NCBI GenBank assembly: GCA_014529385.2 | Contig: CM043971.1 | Span: 31,453,209-31,517,208 of the forward strand | Reading direction: 5' to 3' | From: Adiantum capillus-veneris | Lineage: Eukaryota > Streptophyta > Polypodiopsida > Polypodiales > Pteridaceae | Length of the DNA stretch: 64,000 nucleotides | Part shown: piece by piece, positions 10,395-21,528 of the stretch | Layout: every line of letters starts with the position of its first letter | Position numbering within the stretch: the first letter of the stretch is position 1 | Notes under the pieces: model-generated | What the model was told of the DNA's origin: nothing | Seen by the model: the letters and a program-made list of their open reading frames with translations, nothing else | Database searches by the model: none | Made by a program: the position numbers and the translations under genes

Positions 10395-10510
10395 CCTAGC
10401 ACTTCAACACTTGTAGTTGCAGAAGCAGTAATATTGCAAATACTCAACCTGCCCTAGCACTTCAACACTTGTAGTTGCAGAAGCAGTAATATTGCAAATA
10501 CTCAACCTGC
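10395..10510 (+). repeat. Exact 58-bp tandem duplication
   Basis: Two identical 58-bp units, 10395-10452 and 10453-10510, lie between the protease-like and WVPK regions of D. By eye they show no difference, so the duplication is recent compared with the surrounding decay. Confidence 0.95.
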
Positions 10511-10761
10511 ACGACCTTAAGAGTACATATCAATGGGTCCCCAAGGCCTTACTTCCAGATACCTCAACCCTTCCATCCATTTCAAGAAAAACTTGTCATG
10601 GAAAACCAAGAGAGCGCTCTAGGAGAGTCAAAACCAAATCTCGATGGATTCCAAAACGACTATTAGAAGCCCAAGGCTACTATGATGAAAGTGATCAAAT
10701 TTGGGTACCTAAACATAAAATGTGTCTTTTGCTATCACCTACAAAACCATGTGATGGCTAG
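10492..10761 (+). CDS. Element D WVPK-motif domain
   Basis: An 89-codon frame whose middle matches the WVPK domain of A-C: YQWVPKALL, RWIPKRLLEAQGYYDESDQIWVPK. It carries three of the four W-[IV]-P-K motifs of B and lacks the longer Ser/Pro-rich tail. The start is uncertain because the region lies in the 58-bp duplication and was probably part of the pol polyprotein. Its position after integrase and the protease-like domain shows the WVPK module also belongs to pol-bearing elements. Function unknown. Regular Trp-Pro-Lys spacing could suit protein or nucleic-acid binding, but this is speculation. Confidence 0.6.
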   Translation: MQILNLHDLKSTYQWVPKALLPDTSTLPSISRKTCHGKPRERSRRVKTKSRWIPKRLLEAQGYYDESDQIWVPKHKMCLLLSPTKPCDG

Positions 10762-11176
10762 TTCACCAGAGGCATGCACTTCTATTTTTTATGAAAGGTA
10801 CCCTTTTTATTTTTCTCAAGTGTTTCACATCTACTACCCTGTACTTTCTTGCGAATGGGATATGGTAGAGAGACTTGCACGTGAGAGAAATTTTGAGGAG
10901 TTAGAATGGCTGATACGTCTATGGACAACTAGTGATCCCTAGTCAGTAGCGAATGTTTCTCTAGTAGCACATGCTTATTCTTTTGCACAAGATGAGTATC
11001 CATGCATAGCGAGGTTCTTGATTAACACGCTTGTGCAAGAGGATGAGGAAGAAGAAATAATAGAGACTGAGGAAGACTATGGCCTCATGGAAAATGATTT
11101 CGTTTATCTAGATGATGAGGATAGAGGCCTAGCCTTAGGAATGACACCCGGTTTATATAATATCTTCTTTCCTTAA
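10754..11176 (+). pseudogene. Element D accessory ORF (140 codons, one internal stop)
   Basis: Homologous to the intact ORF at 63517-63939 in element C and of identical length (423 bp with stop). Shared landmarks are the N-terminal MAS start, ERYPFYFSQVFH, CEWDMV, RERNFEELEWLIRLWTT and the acidic end YLDDEDRGL. One TAG (10940-10942) interrupts it. The start overlaps the end of the WVPK frame by a few bases in another frame. No known family is recognised. The protein is acidic, with no obvious signal peptide or membrane segment. Conservation in two otherwise different elements suggests it was a real product of the family. Function unknown. Confidence 0.65.
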
Positions 11177-12357
11177 TTCTAAAAGGGATGACAGATAGGT
11201 AGGTTAGGGGTCTGGATTGTGTTTTAAGTTTTTTTTTTAGGAGTTTTAATTTTTTCACACTGACATGCCTCCTTGAGATATAGTGCCTTGATGTAGGACT
11301 TATATGGATTTCCATCCACATGGCTTAGGACATCTGCTTCGATGAAATGAGAAATTCCATTCTCCAGGTGTACTACTTTCCATGATTCATGTTTGGTGGA
11401 TGTATTATTGCTAATTGTGGTTTTTCATGGTTTGTTTGAGTGCAATAGTTATGTTTGTTATTTGCCATTATAGATGTATAAATTTGTCTTTGCTTAAGTT
11501 GATTGAACTAGAGTTTAATCTTATAGATGAGCCTTGAGATTAGGAGACCGTGGCTTTAGGTTAACTCATTTACTTGATTACTAGTCCTTGTTGATAAAAT
11601 TATCTGAATGTTTGAGACCTTAGGAATGTTTTACACATAGAGAAGCTTGCTCACTTAAACAACAAAAGACACTAGTGAGAATACCAGGGAAATGGAAGCA
11701 AAAAACATAAGTGCCACAAATGAAAAATCTTACGCTGGAAGAGGAATCCTGGCTTGATTTGGTACTTCACTCACATGTATTGTCTATGGTACTAGAACAT
11801 TAGAGGTTCCCAGTGTGGACACTTTTCCTTGAGAAGCAAAAAGCCCCGGACATACAAAATAAGCACACACGTCAAATGATTGTGAACCAAAGTAAAGAAA
11901 AAAGAAAAAAAAAGACATTTAAAAGACTTCCATCGAGCTTACAATTAAAATTTCAAGCTTTTGTTTGGAGTTGTGAGAGCTAGTTGGCTAATCAAAGCTG
12001 AAAAGAACAATTAGGAAATATTGCATTTATATAATCTTCTTAGCTTAGCTAGTACTAGAGTAGTTGTTTTAACCTTAGTCATAGCTAACTAATTGATAAC
12101 CTCACCCATAAGCCCGAAACTCTTGATTAATTAATTTCATCAAAGTGCAATTTATTTGTCCTTAGTGGCAGTTTAGCATTTCATAAATCTTACATTTACT
12201 CATTTCCACATCTACTTTACATTCCTCACATGATTTATTGCCATATAATTCCACTTGCATAAAACAATGACTTTGCCTTGTAGATTCAAATCCAGATGCT
12301 CTACAACATGGACAAAACGAGATTTCTCTCACTTGTTTTCGATGGTGGAATCTACAT
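11177..12357 (+). other. Element D non-coding 3' region
   Basis: About 1.2 kb between the accessory ORF and the polypurine tract. The segment around 11745-11850 is conserved with A and B, including a hairpin CTTTTCCTTGAGAAG at 11822-11836. No coding region is seen. Confidence 0.55.
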
Positions 12358-12371
12358 AAGGAAGGGGGGCA
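12358..12371 (+). promoter_or_regulatory. Polypurine tract of element D
   Basis: AAGGAAGGGGGGCA abuts the LTR start. It equals the tract of B and closely matches those of A and H. Confidence 0.75.
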
Positions 12372-12693
12372 TGTTACCACCAAGCAACCACCTTTTATGT
12401 AGCCATGGGCCGGGCTTGTCGGACCCGCTAGTAGTGTATTATGTTATTAGTCGGGCTTGTCGGTCAGGTAGGAATGGTTAAGAGTGATTGTCGATGAGAG
12501 GTACACTCTAAAACTGGAACCTATAATGTGTGGGTAAGATTGGCTAAGGGTGGGCTCCCAAAGTGAATGAGCAAGCCCATATAAAAGTCAATCTAAACCT
12601 AAAATACCTCATTCTCTCATTTGTGCAATGCAAGAAGAGTGCTCTTTCTCCATCTCCTTCTCCGTCTCCTTTGTGTCCTACTCTGTGTGTGTG

Positions 12694-12784
<91 letters not shown>

Positions 12785-13011
12785 ATTGTGGCAACATGAC
12801 GGCGGCGAGGAGGTTGAGAGCGGCACAGTGGCAGCTCCCTCTTCTTTGTGGAAAGGAATCCTCCACGATAGCGAGCGTAGAGCGGTGAGTGACACACCAT
12901 TGTCATCTTTGAGCTTACTAGTTTAGGCTAGTTGCATGCTTGGAGCCATCGGTGGCTCGCACACAGTGTTAGGCAAGTCCCTTGCTTCGATACGTGCGGC
13001 AGAAGCCCACA
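12372..13011 (+). repeat. 3' LTR of element D
   Basis: About 640 bp, TGTTACC...CCCACA, with TATAAAA at 12580-12586 and a pure (GA)n run at 12697-12783. The 3' third (from about 12784) matches the LTRs of A-C, while the 5' part is more divergent. It is followed directly by an RT fragment of another element. Confidence 0.8.
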
Positions 13012-13396
13012 TCTATGATGGTCCAATGATAGTTAAGAAGATAGAGTTAGCAAACCCTGATAAGGAGTCCAAACTTGTTTTTATTGCCCAAGATCTGATA
13101 GAGACTGAGGAGTATGTACTTAAAGAACTTCTCAAGGAATCCAAGGATATATTTGCTTGGACATATCATGATATGAAAGGTGTTCCACCTTCCATGGTGC
13201 GACACACAATTCCCATGAATAGCAGCTAAACGAGTCCAACAATGACCCTACCCAATGAATCCTAAGTATGCAAAGATTGTTCAAGCAGAGATTGAAAAGC
13301 TTGTCAAAGGAGGATTCATATACCCTATTGAGCACTCATAATGGGTGTCTCCAATAGTTATTGTGCCAAAAAGGAATGGGAAACTCAAAGTGTCAT
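13012..13396 (+). pseudogene. Fragment E: N-terminal part of a gypsy reverse transcriptase
   Basis: The frame around 13010-13229 encodes IYDGPMIVKKIELANPD, then LKELLKESKDIFAW and DMKGVPPSMVRHTIPM, typical of the region before and at the start of gypsy RT. After a frameshift near 13230 it continues as NPKYAKIVQAEIEKL, KGGFIYPIEHS and SPIVIVPKRNGKLKV. It stops before the CVDYRKLN-like motif, so only the N-terminal fingers remain. It starts at the end of the LTR of D, as expected if D inserted into this older element. Confidence 0.8.
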
Positions 13397-14304
13397 TAGG
13401 GAATTTGGGAGGTCATTTGGAGGGCCTTATTGAGGAGGAGAGAGAAAAGGAGGTGCATCCAATGAACAACAAACCAACATAACATAGAAATAGGAAGAAA
13501 TAAATCAAAAAATGCACAAGAAAGAGAAGAACATGAGGTAAAACCTCGTTTTTACGGTGTTGAAGGTATCTATATGTGGACCCAAGGTCTGAATGTAGTT
13601 ATGGTACTGAAAGACAACTACGATAATGTATCATTCTCCCGCCACCAAAATCTCTTGTTCCATCAACCAAGTGTTCAAAATTGGATTTCCCTCCCTTGGA
13701 AGCAAGTTCACTCTTTCTTCTACCACACAGAAAGAGCCATGGTTTCTTCTTCTTCTTCTTCTTCCTACCCTAATAGCTCTAGGGGTTGTTGTGCTCTCTC
13801 CCTAGCCAACCTCGCCATTAGTCTCCCAAGGAGGCCAAGTAGCACCATAAAATCTATCACTATCTCAAAATCCATCAATATAGATAGTCAATGGCAATAA
13901 CAGACAATATACAAAGGTTCTTGGGTTCTTATGAAACCAAGGAGGAAAAGATCCTCAACAAAGAATCTATTTTGTTCAGCATGGAAAGCACGAGTGCTAG
14001 ATTTCAAAGTGGAGGTGGGCAAGAAAACTGTTAAGGAATTTTGGTACAACATGTCTATAGTCACATTAAAGTGATTGCTAATGGTGGATATGTTTCATTG
14101 GCTTATCATCCTTGATGCAACTATGAGTGTGTTCATAGCCTTCCATCTCTATTCTTACTTTTAGACCTTGCTGTTCTCTTTATTTCTTTTTTCTTTTGAA
14201 GAGGTAAAACAATATTAACATAGCAAGATCAATTTCTTATAAGTTCTTCATTTGTTTCAGTAGTTAGACTAGGTGTCTGTTACATTTTATTGTTGCAATT
14301 GCAG
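13397..14304. other. Unassigned spacer
   Basis: No homology recognised. It contains a short TTC-repeat run near 13744-13765 and a 108-codon frame (13574-13900) with no recognisable motifs, which I do not call as a gene. Confidence 0.4.
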
Positions 14305-14486
14305 ATGTCTATCCTTCATCATACGAGGAATGGGAGCCAGTAGAGTGTATTATAGGTCTCATCTCTGTAACCCACACAGACATTGGTGTTTTACAGTATG
14401 ATGGAAGAACTAGCAAGAGTCTTGTGGATGAGGGAATTTTCTTCTATGAGCATTTCTACCAGCTCAACCAAAAAAATCAAAAAGGT
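14305..14486 (+). other. Exon-like open segment of unknown identity
   Basis: A pyrimidine-rich stretch ending TTGCAATTGCAG precedes an open frame of about 60 codons (starting DVYPSSYEEWEPVE, containing VTHTDIGVLQYDG and ending near FYQLNQKNQK), followed by GGTAATTTGG. This looks like an internal exon with acceptor and donor. I do not recognise the protein. It could be captured host sequence, a relic of a host gene or chance. Confidence 0.3.
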
Positions 14487-14581
14487 AATTTGGTTAAACT
14501 CCCTCTCCCTAGACATTGGAGCTGTATTGATTGGCCAGTCCCGGACACGACCGTGTGTGAAGTTCTTGGAAGAAAGCTATT

Positions 14582-14893
14582 TAGGGACAGAAGAAAAGGC
14601 AAGAAAGAGTTTACTCTCTTCCCCATCTTCTTCATCCTCTTCCTCTTTTGAAGAAAGTGATGGTGCAGACAAGGAGGAACAAGGGAAGAAAAAGTCTAGA
14701 AAGAGGTCACCCTCTTCTCCATCCTCCTCATACTCTTCCTCTTCTGAAGAAAGTGATGGTATAGCTCTTGAACCACCTAAAAGAAGAGGCCATAGGAAAT
14801 CCTATGCCTCCTAGAAGAGGTCATCCAAGCTCAAAAAGTTCAAAGAGGGAGGAAAGAACATCTCTTTCCTTACCTATGATGGCACTTTTGGTG
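14582..14893 (+). pseudogene. gag: Element F gag, N-terminal part
   Basis: A Ser-rich/basic region with an internal repeat: SSPSSSSSSSFEESDGAD, then KKKSRKR, then SPSSPSSSYSSSSEESDG. One TAG lies near 14812. The following frame leads into ISFLTYDGTFGAT, where element I begins at 14899. After I, the protein continues as DKVLAFIQQFDAAFGDEGF (from about 20076), so this segment and 20076 onward were one gag. The N-terminal limit is unclear. Confidence 0.6.
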
Positions 14894-14898
14894 CTACG

Positions 14899-15040
14899 TG
14901 TAAAGCCCCTGGTGGGATTGCCTGGAATGAGCCTCCAAACCTCCCTTTAAATAGCCCTCTGGGCCTCATTCCTTATCCACACTCGCAGCCAGCCCCTTGG
15001 GCTTGATCCTTGACCACCGGGCTATGCCCTTGGCATGACA
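14899..15040 (-). repeat. 3' LTR of element I
   Basis: 142 bp matching 19953-20070 except for an extra segment of about 24 bp near its start (minus-strand sense). It contains a CTATTTAAAG box that may serve as TATA. TSD CTACG adjoins at 14894-14898. The left LTR extends to TGTCA at 15036-15040 if the polypurine tract at 15041-15052 is taken as its neighbour. Confidence 0.85.
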
Positions 15041-17377
15041 TTACTCCCCCATTGGAGAAACGGTTTTGTCCTTGAAGACAAGAGTGATGATACACCAATA
15101 CTTTCCATAATGGCATCTTGCAGGGATCCAACTGTTTGCTTGACGGGAACACGGTTCAGTAGGAGGTTCAATGAAACCAAGAGGAACATCTTGACTTTCC
15201 ACATTGTTGTCCATTTGCAACCATCTTGTGTTATCGGTTCCTATCCAATCACAGTGTGTAGACTCCATTTAGAACGCACATGAGCATGCTAAACGAGTTA
15301 TCACAACAAAGATGTACCCAAAGAATACCTCTTTTCACTTTCCACAGAAGTAACTTGTTGACATAACTCATCAACCAAGTTTAAATCCTTGATTTGTTCT
15401 CAAATTTCATCAGTAAACAACTCCACCATAACTAGTGTTCAAGGTTGAAAACATGACTTATACATGAAGAGACTAAACCTAGTCGCAAACATGCTTGAAC
15501 TTATGGTAAGTGGTAAGAAAACTCTAAGTAGAGCAATAAATGATTACTAAGTGGATTGCTTGGTGCTAACATACGCATAGTTCATATCCTTTAGCACAAG
15601 ATTACACCTTGTAATCTGCCTATCCTCCTTGGATAATGGATATTACTGAAGTGTTTTTCCCCACGGGTTACAGACAGTCTTCCTAGATGACTGGTAAACG
15701 GGGATCACAATATCATATAACATTGTTGAGCAAACAACAATGTCTTGAATAACCATCTTGGTTAACTTGAAAAATCCATCAGCACCCAAACTGAGCCATG
15801 ACCTCTATTGGTGATTTTGGTAGACCCAAAAGTAAGCTCAAAGAGATACTGCACATAGAGAGCAAAATGCTTCATAATAAGCAACAACTTGATGAATATG
15901 CATGCCGTTCCAAATCCGCCTTTGCTAATCACTAGGGTCCATAACACCTAGTGTGCATGCATTTAGCAAAAAACAGATCCGAACCTATATATCCATAATC
16001 TTCCTTGTGCCAATACTTATGGCGATTGTGATGCTCCTAGCACACATTAAAGAGGAGTGTAAATAGTTGCAAAAATAAACTAAATACTTTCTATTGCAAT
16101 CATTTGCAAGCCTTACTGAAATGTTTGAACCATAATAGAAGGTGAAACAGAAGTCACTTCTAGGAAAACAATGAAACTCATAGCCTTGCTATATGTATAA
16201 AAAACCATTTGTAATGTTGTTTAGCCTTCTATTATGGTTCATGCAATGTGTGTGTGAGAGACCCTCATTATCCATGCTCCACACTGGCTAAACCGAACTC
16301 CTTGAGTTCCTAGACCATGATGTATCCCATGTGACAGCATGTGCCAAATCAACCCCTACAAGTGGGTCCATAACTGCGGAATGCAAAAAATTTATTGTGG
16401 ACACTGAAGCCCAAATTTATTAGCTCTTATGAGACCTTGTCATCTTTCTAAAGAGAAAAAATGGATGAAAGCAATCAAGCTGAGTCATGTGACTTAGAAA
16501 TTTAAGCAAAGCATATTGAAAAATGGAACTAAACCAAATCCAATGCGTACCTGGAGGTTGAGCATAGTGTTCCCGTATCTGTAGGGAAAGGTACCTGCCC
16601 AATTTTTTTGCCTGCAAAGGCCTTGGAACACTAAGTGAAAATTAGTGAAATGCAAGTAATATTGCACAGGTAACCTTGGGTGTTGCTGTTGCAATCTAGA
16701 CCACGTGGTTAAACTTTGCAGGAAAATTGCTCTACTAGCAGCCAACCCTTGGCCTATGTCTCTGACCCCCCTTGGGTTGGCCCGTGGGAGTATGTTCCAT
16801 TGGAAGTTGAAACCTTTTCACTACCCCTTGGCAGTCTGTGGACTCCTTTCCTTGAAAATGAAAGTGTGATGGGTCCAAGAATTGATCATCAATACTTGAA
16901 AAAATGATTTGAGTAATCACAAGATGGGTCTTACCCTAATTTTTTTTTGTATAGATACTCTTAGTGCTATAAAAGATCCACTCAAGTTTGAATCGTATTC
17001 AGCATTGGATCTGCTCTAAACACCAAAATCCATCATCTTGGTTTTTTGTGAACAGCTGTGTTGTTCAAAATGCTGGCTTCATCTATACACCTTGGTAGAG
17101 ATAAGCCCTTACGAGTTTAAGACGTTCAAAAACTCAACTTGATATTCACACTTAAAGTATGTAGTGCTAAAATAATGCCCAAAATATCACTAATGGCAAG
17201 ACTCTTGCTTGTCCATTATAATTGATGGGTACTCAACTGGATGGATTACAAAAAGATGGCTCTTATCCATTCCAAAATAGGTGGCAATAGATGGATTTTA
17301 GCCCTAATTGTTACCGTATTGACATAGAAACATGTCAAGAAAATCATGCCTAGTTTCTCTTTTCCCGGATAGAAGTT

Positions 17378-17471
<94 letters not shown>

Positions 17472-19939
17472 TTGGGCTGAGAAAAACCCCTTATTCAAAT
17501 GTGATGTATGCCCCTTGCATGTGATCCCATGCAGACCATGACTGTGTCTTAGTGTAGCCTAGAAGCGTACAACTACACGCCCTCGTAGAGAGAGTCTGAG
17601 CTTATCCTATAAGCATACAAATGTGTACTTGTACCATGTCCTCGTAGGGAGAGGTACCATAGGTCACATCCGGTCCCACTGAACTTGTATGTGATCGTGA
17701 CTGTATTAGAGTAACTCTAAATACGGAATTTTGCATGTGAATAACATAAAAAATGTTTTAAGATATCACCGACGCACCTTGTTCTTGACAGAGTATTTAA
17801 TGTTATAGTGGAAGCATATGCAATGATGGCTATTGTACGGCCATTGCACTAGTATGCTATGCATACAAAGAAAAAAATAATAATAATAAGCCCTTGGCAT
17901 CCATGATAGCCTCAACCATGTGATCCATTGGTATGCGTGCCATGCATGACAACACTGGAATGGATACATCATAGTGCAGCCTTGCTTGTGAGCTTATATC
18001 CATGGAGTGCTAAAGATGTGTGTCATTATTATTGATCTATATTCAATCAATAATACTTGGTCACATAAGAGAAGCTGTGCTTCACATGAAGATAGGCAAA
18101 GCACTTTGCTTTGTACAGTGGCTTCATATGGAGTCTACCCAAGCACTTTGCTTTGCACAATAGTCCAAAATGAAAAGTAAAACATAGACAAAAAAACAAA
18201 CATAACTTGAAATGGACTAACCTTGATGCCCACTTTATGATAATGCGCTCGAATCTGGCTCATAGCCATATATGCGAAGGACTTTAGAGCTGTCGAATGT
18301 CCCGCACATGCCTTCTTGGCTTGGTTAAGCCAATCTCTAGTGGGAAAAGATGCAGACATGTTGCAAAGACTTTCAAGTTTGTATGCAATATATCTTAGAG
18401 CAAAGCCTTGCTTCCTAGAATTTGATCCATAAGATGAGACCGAACTGATACTGAATGCTCATAGCAAATAGGTACGCTTGTTGACACATAGGTGTCCAAG
18501 TAGAGAAGAATCGATCTTGGCAAAATTTTATAGAGAATCGGCCTTGCCAAATTGTGTAGCGTATTGAGAATCATGAGATTGCCCAATATTGATAGAGATA
18601 GCATTTTTAGCATAATTATCAAGAGTCAACTATTGACAAACACTACCAAGTGCCCTTGGCATCGAAAGTCATAGCATCCCGTATGTGTGGTGATTGCATT
18701 GGGTTCAGCTCATAGTGGTACACATCAATGTGTTTACCACTACTTTAGATACTTATGTTGCCTGATCCCGAGCAAGTTACAACACCTAGAAGTGATTATG
18801 CATTCAATGCATGGAGCCGTGCTCCTGAAAACCTTGTTTCTTACTAGCCTAATTTGTCCCCCTCCCTCGTCTGCTTGATATCTATAAGAGGACATAGGAA
18901 AAGAGATATTAAGCAATGAGAGCTATGGCCCAATTGATTGATAGCTTTGTTGTAGCTCCCCATAAGTGATGATTGCCTTAAATGCAAGGCATCATAGCAT
19001 GTAGAAATCGAATTTCACAAACTACCATCATACGGATATTTTTAAGTCATATCATGTTTCAAGTATCCCTGCATGGAGTGTTGCTCCTTAATCTATACAT
19101 AATGACATGCCATGCATGCATGCAAACCGGGTTAAAGGGACATTACCAAACTTGGAAATGTCAAAAATGGCTTGCAGTAGTAAAGCCGTGCTATCTTCAT
19201 TAAGTTCCTTTAGTGCTGTTTGTAAAATGAACGCTAGATCATATTAGCATATGAGTAAATTAAACCAATCTTGAACCTGTTCTAGTCGTGCTGTCTAGCT
19301 TGTGGGCAGCTTTATACTGCTTCATACTCCATAGACATCGTGGATAGCTTCATACAGAATTATACTCCATAATTTAAACATGATTGATTTACCTGCCTTA
19401 TTGACGCAGGCTTTTTATGGCAGCTCGCATCCAATCTTGCATGTCACCGATGACATGGTGAAGCTCCCAAGCTGATGGCTAAACCTGTCAACTCGGCTGC
19501 AGATCACGTGGGCTACTACCCTTGTTCAAGGATGCAATCTAGAAGCCCGTGGGCACTGGTCTGTATTGAAAAAAAAAACCTTTTCCCAAGGCCAAAGGCC
19601 TGTGGGGCGCTTTAATGTGGAAACAAAAACCATGGAGATGGCACAACAAAACGGCATGAGGGCGAGGGAGAGAGTATCTGCCGGTGTGATGCGGCCTGGC
19701 ACTCATTGCGGTCACTTAAATCCACTCGGTCAACGACGCACATCGTTCAAGCCCTCCCTTGTGGCGATTGATGCAGATCGAAATTTGTCCCCCTCCCGCC
19801 ACAAGAAGTCTTGCACACGAGCTTTCCTCCTCCTCCTTCTCTGTCACCTGTCAAGGACTATTGCCCACCGCCTTGCTTCCTTAGTGCATGAGCATGCAAA
19901 AGTGCTTGGCTTCATGCCCCCCTTGCCAAAAATAGACTT
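15041..19939 (-). other. Interior of element I, no intact genes
   Basis: About 4.9 kb with only short frames on both strands. Near the 3' end on the minus strand (15041-15270) two overlapping frames carry tails such as FKDKTVSPMGE just before the polypurine tract. This resembles the end of a chromovirus integrase/chromodomain, which often overlaps that tract, so it may be a pol relic (weak). A (GA)n run lies at about 17381-17468. Nothing else is recognised. Confidence 0.5.
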
Positions 19940-19951
19940 GCTTTGATACCA
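19940..19951 (-). promoter_or_regulatory. Primer-binding site of element I (initiator tRNA-Met)
   Basis: Minus strand TGGTATCAAAGC, one base after the LTR end. The plant initiator tRNA-Met site is TGGTATCAGAGC, so 11 of 12 positions match. Confidence 0.8.
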
Positions 19952-19952
19952 A

Positions 19953-20070
19953 TGTAAAGCCCCTGGTGGGACTGCCTGGAATGAGCCTCCCAACCTCCCT
20001 TTAAATAGCCCTCTGGTACTCATTCCCTATCCACACTCGCAGCCGGCCCCTTGGGCCTGGTCCTTTGACA
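19953..20070 (-). repeat. 5' LTR of element I
   Basis: 118 bp, TGTCA to TTACA on the minus strand, flanked by TSD CTACG at 20071-20075. It contains the TATTTAAAG box (about 19998-20007). Confidence 0.9.
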
Positions 20071-20075
20071 CTACG

Positions 20076-20866
20076 GACAAAGTCTTGGCCTTTATCCAAT
20101 AATTCGATGCGGCGTTTGGAGATGAGGGATTCATGGAGTCCTCTAAGCTATACTAGGTAGCTATGCATTTTCAAAAGTCCGCCAGGCAATGGTGGTCTAG
20201 CTTACGAGAAAATAGTGAAGCTCCACAAACAAGGAAAGCTTTAGGAGCTTTCATTATGGGGCAGTTTTTGGCTACTGATTCCAAAGACAAAGTACTCACC
20301 AAATGGCAAAGCTTGAAGCTCTCTGCCTACGAATCTATTCACAAATATGTAGAAAAGTTTTGGGATTTACATCTCAAAGCCATTGTCTTGAAAAAGATGG
20401 ATTTTGGAGAGAAAAAACAAAAATTTTTGTGGGTTTAACTGAGGATATGGTGGCGTATGTTAACTCCCAAAGGCCACACACCATATCTGCGGTCATACAC
20501 CATACATTGGTGGCTTCACAAATCAAGTTCCAACAAGGGGCTAAGAGAAATCTTAAGCCCACGGAAAACAAGGACCGTAACGAGCCTAAGGGGAAGGACA
20601 ATGTCCAAAAGTCTCCCAAAGGCAATGCCAACAACAAAGCAGGTAAGAAGAAGGCATTTTATAAAAGCAAAAATAAACTCTCTCCTGAAGAGAGCGTTAT
20701 CGGAAACATAATTGTTGTTTCAAGTGCGGGGAGCAAGGGCACGCCTATCGTGCTTGCCCCCACAAGAATACACATAATGAGCCTCCTAGAGCTACCTCGG
20801 TTGACATTCAAGAAGAGGATGCTCATCACGAAGGATCTCCTCTATGCCATGTTTCGGGAAAGGTAA
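20076..20866 (+). pseudogene. gag: Element F gag, capsid domain and zinc knuckle
   Basis: After the insertion of I, gag resumes with DKVLAFIQQFDAAFGDEGF, a TAG near 20155, then AMHFQKSARQWWSSLREN, QFLATDSKDKVLTKWQSL and YVEKFWDLHLKAIVL, typical of the retrotransposon gag domain. A frameshift near 20430 moves the frame to one encoding TEDMVAYVNSQRPHTIS and a Lys-rich region. A zinc knuckle CFKCGEQGHAYRAC (about 20716-20757; CX2CX4HX4C) lies just downstream in the original frame. Expected role: capsid and RNA binding. Confidence 0.8.
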
Positions 20867-21477
20867 GAGAACATGATGCTTTTATTCTCTTTGACGCTGG
20901 TTCTACTCACAATTTCATATCCACAGAGTTGGCCACCAAGCTAGGCATCCAAGCCTATGAGATGGGAGATATCCTACCTCCCGATGGTGCTTCCAAGGGG
21001 CGGGGCAAGAAGCCTCAGTCACTCCCTTAATTGGGAAATTGAGGCTCCATGTCCAAAGCTATGTGGACAAGGAGGATGTCTTGATCTCTCCTCTCAAGCA
21101 CGAACGAGTATGTAATCCTAGGGGCATCATGGTTTGATTGCATGGCTGCCAGTGTTAAATTCCCTGAAAGGCAAATGTACTTTAGGTTCAGGGAAAAAGA
21201 TATGTACATAGATGTTGAGGAGTTGGGTAGTACCATACCTCTTGTACATAAGCAAGCTTTCAATAAGTCAATAAAGAGCTTTGTTTCCGTGTACATGATT
21301 TTTGTTAAAGATTCTCAAAATGAACCTAATGCTTTAGCAAAAGAAAATATAAATAATCAAAAGGAATTAGAGTTATTCAATTTCCTCAAGGGGTTCCAAG
21401 ATGTTTTTACTGATGATATCCCTTGTGAAAAACGAGATAATGACGACCATGCAATTGAACTTCTTCCAGGAAGTTGA
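20867..21477 (+). pseudogene. pro: Element F aspartic protease and pre-RT linker
   Basis: The frame encoding AFILFDAGSTHNFIS (about 20877-20921) has the D-A-G-S active-site variant usual for plant gypsy proteases. The next segment is disrupted by stops and a frameshift near 21015-21100. It resumes as ILGASWFDCMAAS and continues to 21477, with FLKGFQDVFTDDIP, the typical sequence just before gypsy RT. The frame closes with a TGA where related elements continue into RT. Confidence 0.7.
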
Positions 21478-21528
21478 CCGCCTAATAAACCTCCTTATAG
21501 AGTTTCCCAAGCTCAACAAGAGGAGATT

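Larger units (their letters stand above)
8897..13011 (+). mobile_element. Element D: 3' half of a pol-bearing gypsy relative
   Basis: Begins in the middle of pol, at the first catalytic Asp codon of integrase and directly after the LTR of A. It runs through integrase, a second retropepsin-like domain, a WVPK domain, a 140-codon accessory ORF, a non-coding 3' region and a complete LTR. The 3' half matches elements A-C in domain order and in LTR sequence, so D is the best candidate for a relative of their autonomous partner. The upstream gag-RT part is missing, either cut off by the insertion of A or deleted. Confidence 0.75.
14899..20070 (-). mobile_element. Element I: LTR element with very short LTRs, inserted in gag of F
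   Basis: A 5172-bp insertion bounded by near-identical terminal repeats and a perfect 5-bp target duplication CTACG (14894-14898 and 20071-20075). On the minus strand the LTR runs TGTCA...TTACA and is followed by a primer-binding site TGGTATCAAAGC, complementary to initiator tRNA-Met apart from one base. A polypurine tract TGGGGGAGTAA precedes the 3' LTR. The LTRs are only 118 bp (5') and 142 bp (3'), in the range of TRIM elements, yet the interior is 4.9 kb with no long coding frame. It appears non-autonomous. Confidence 0.9.

Noticed and set aside
13574-13900. 108-codon frame in spacer
   Set aside because: Low-complexity Ser run from a TTC repeat and no homology recognised.
19566-19946. 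126-codon + strand frame inside element I
   Set aside because: Element I lies on the minus strand and this covers its leader. No motifs recognised.
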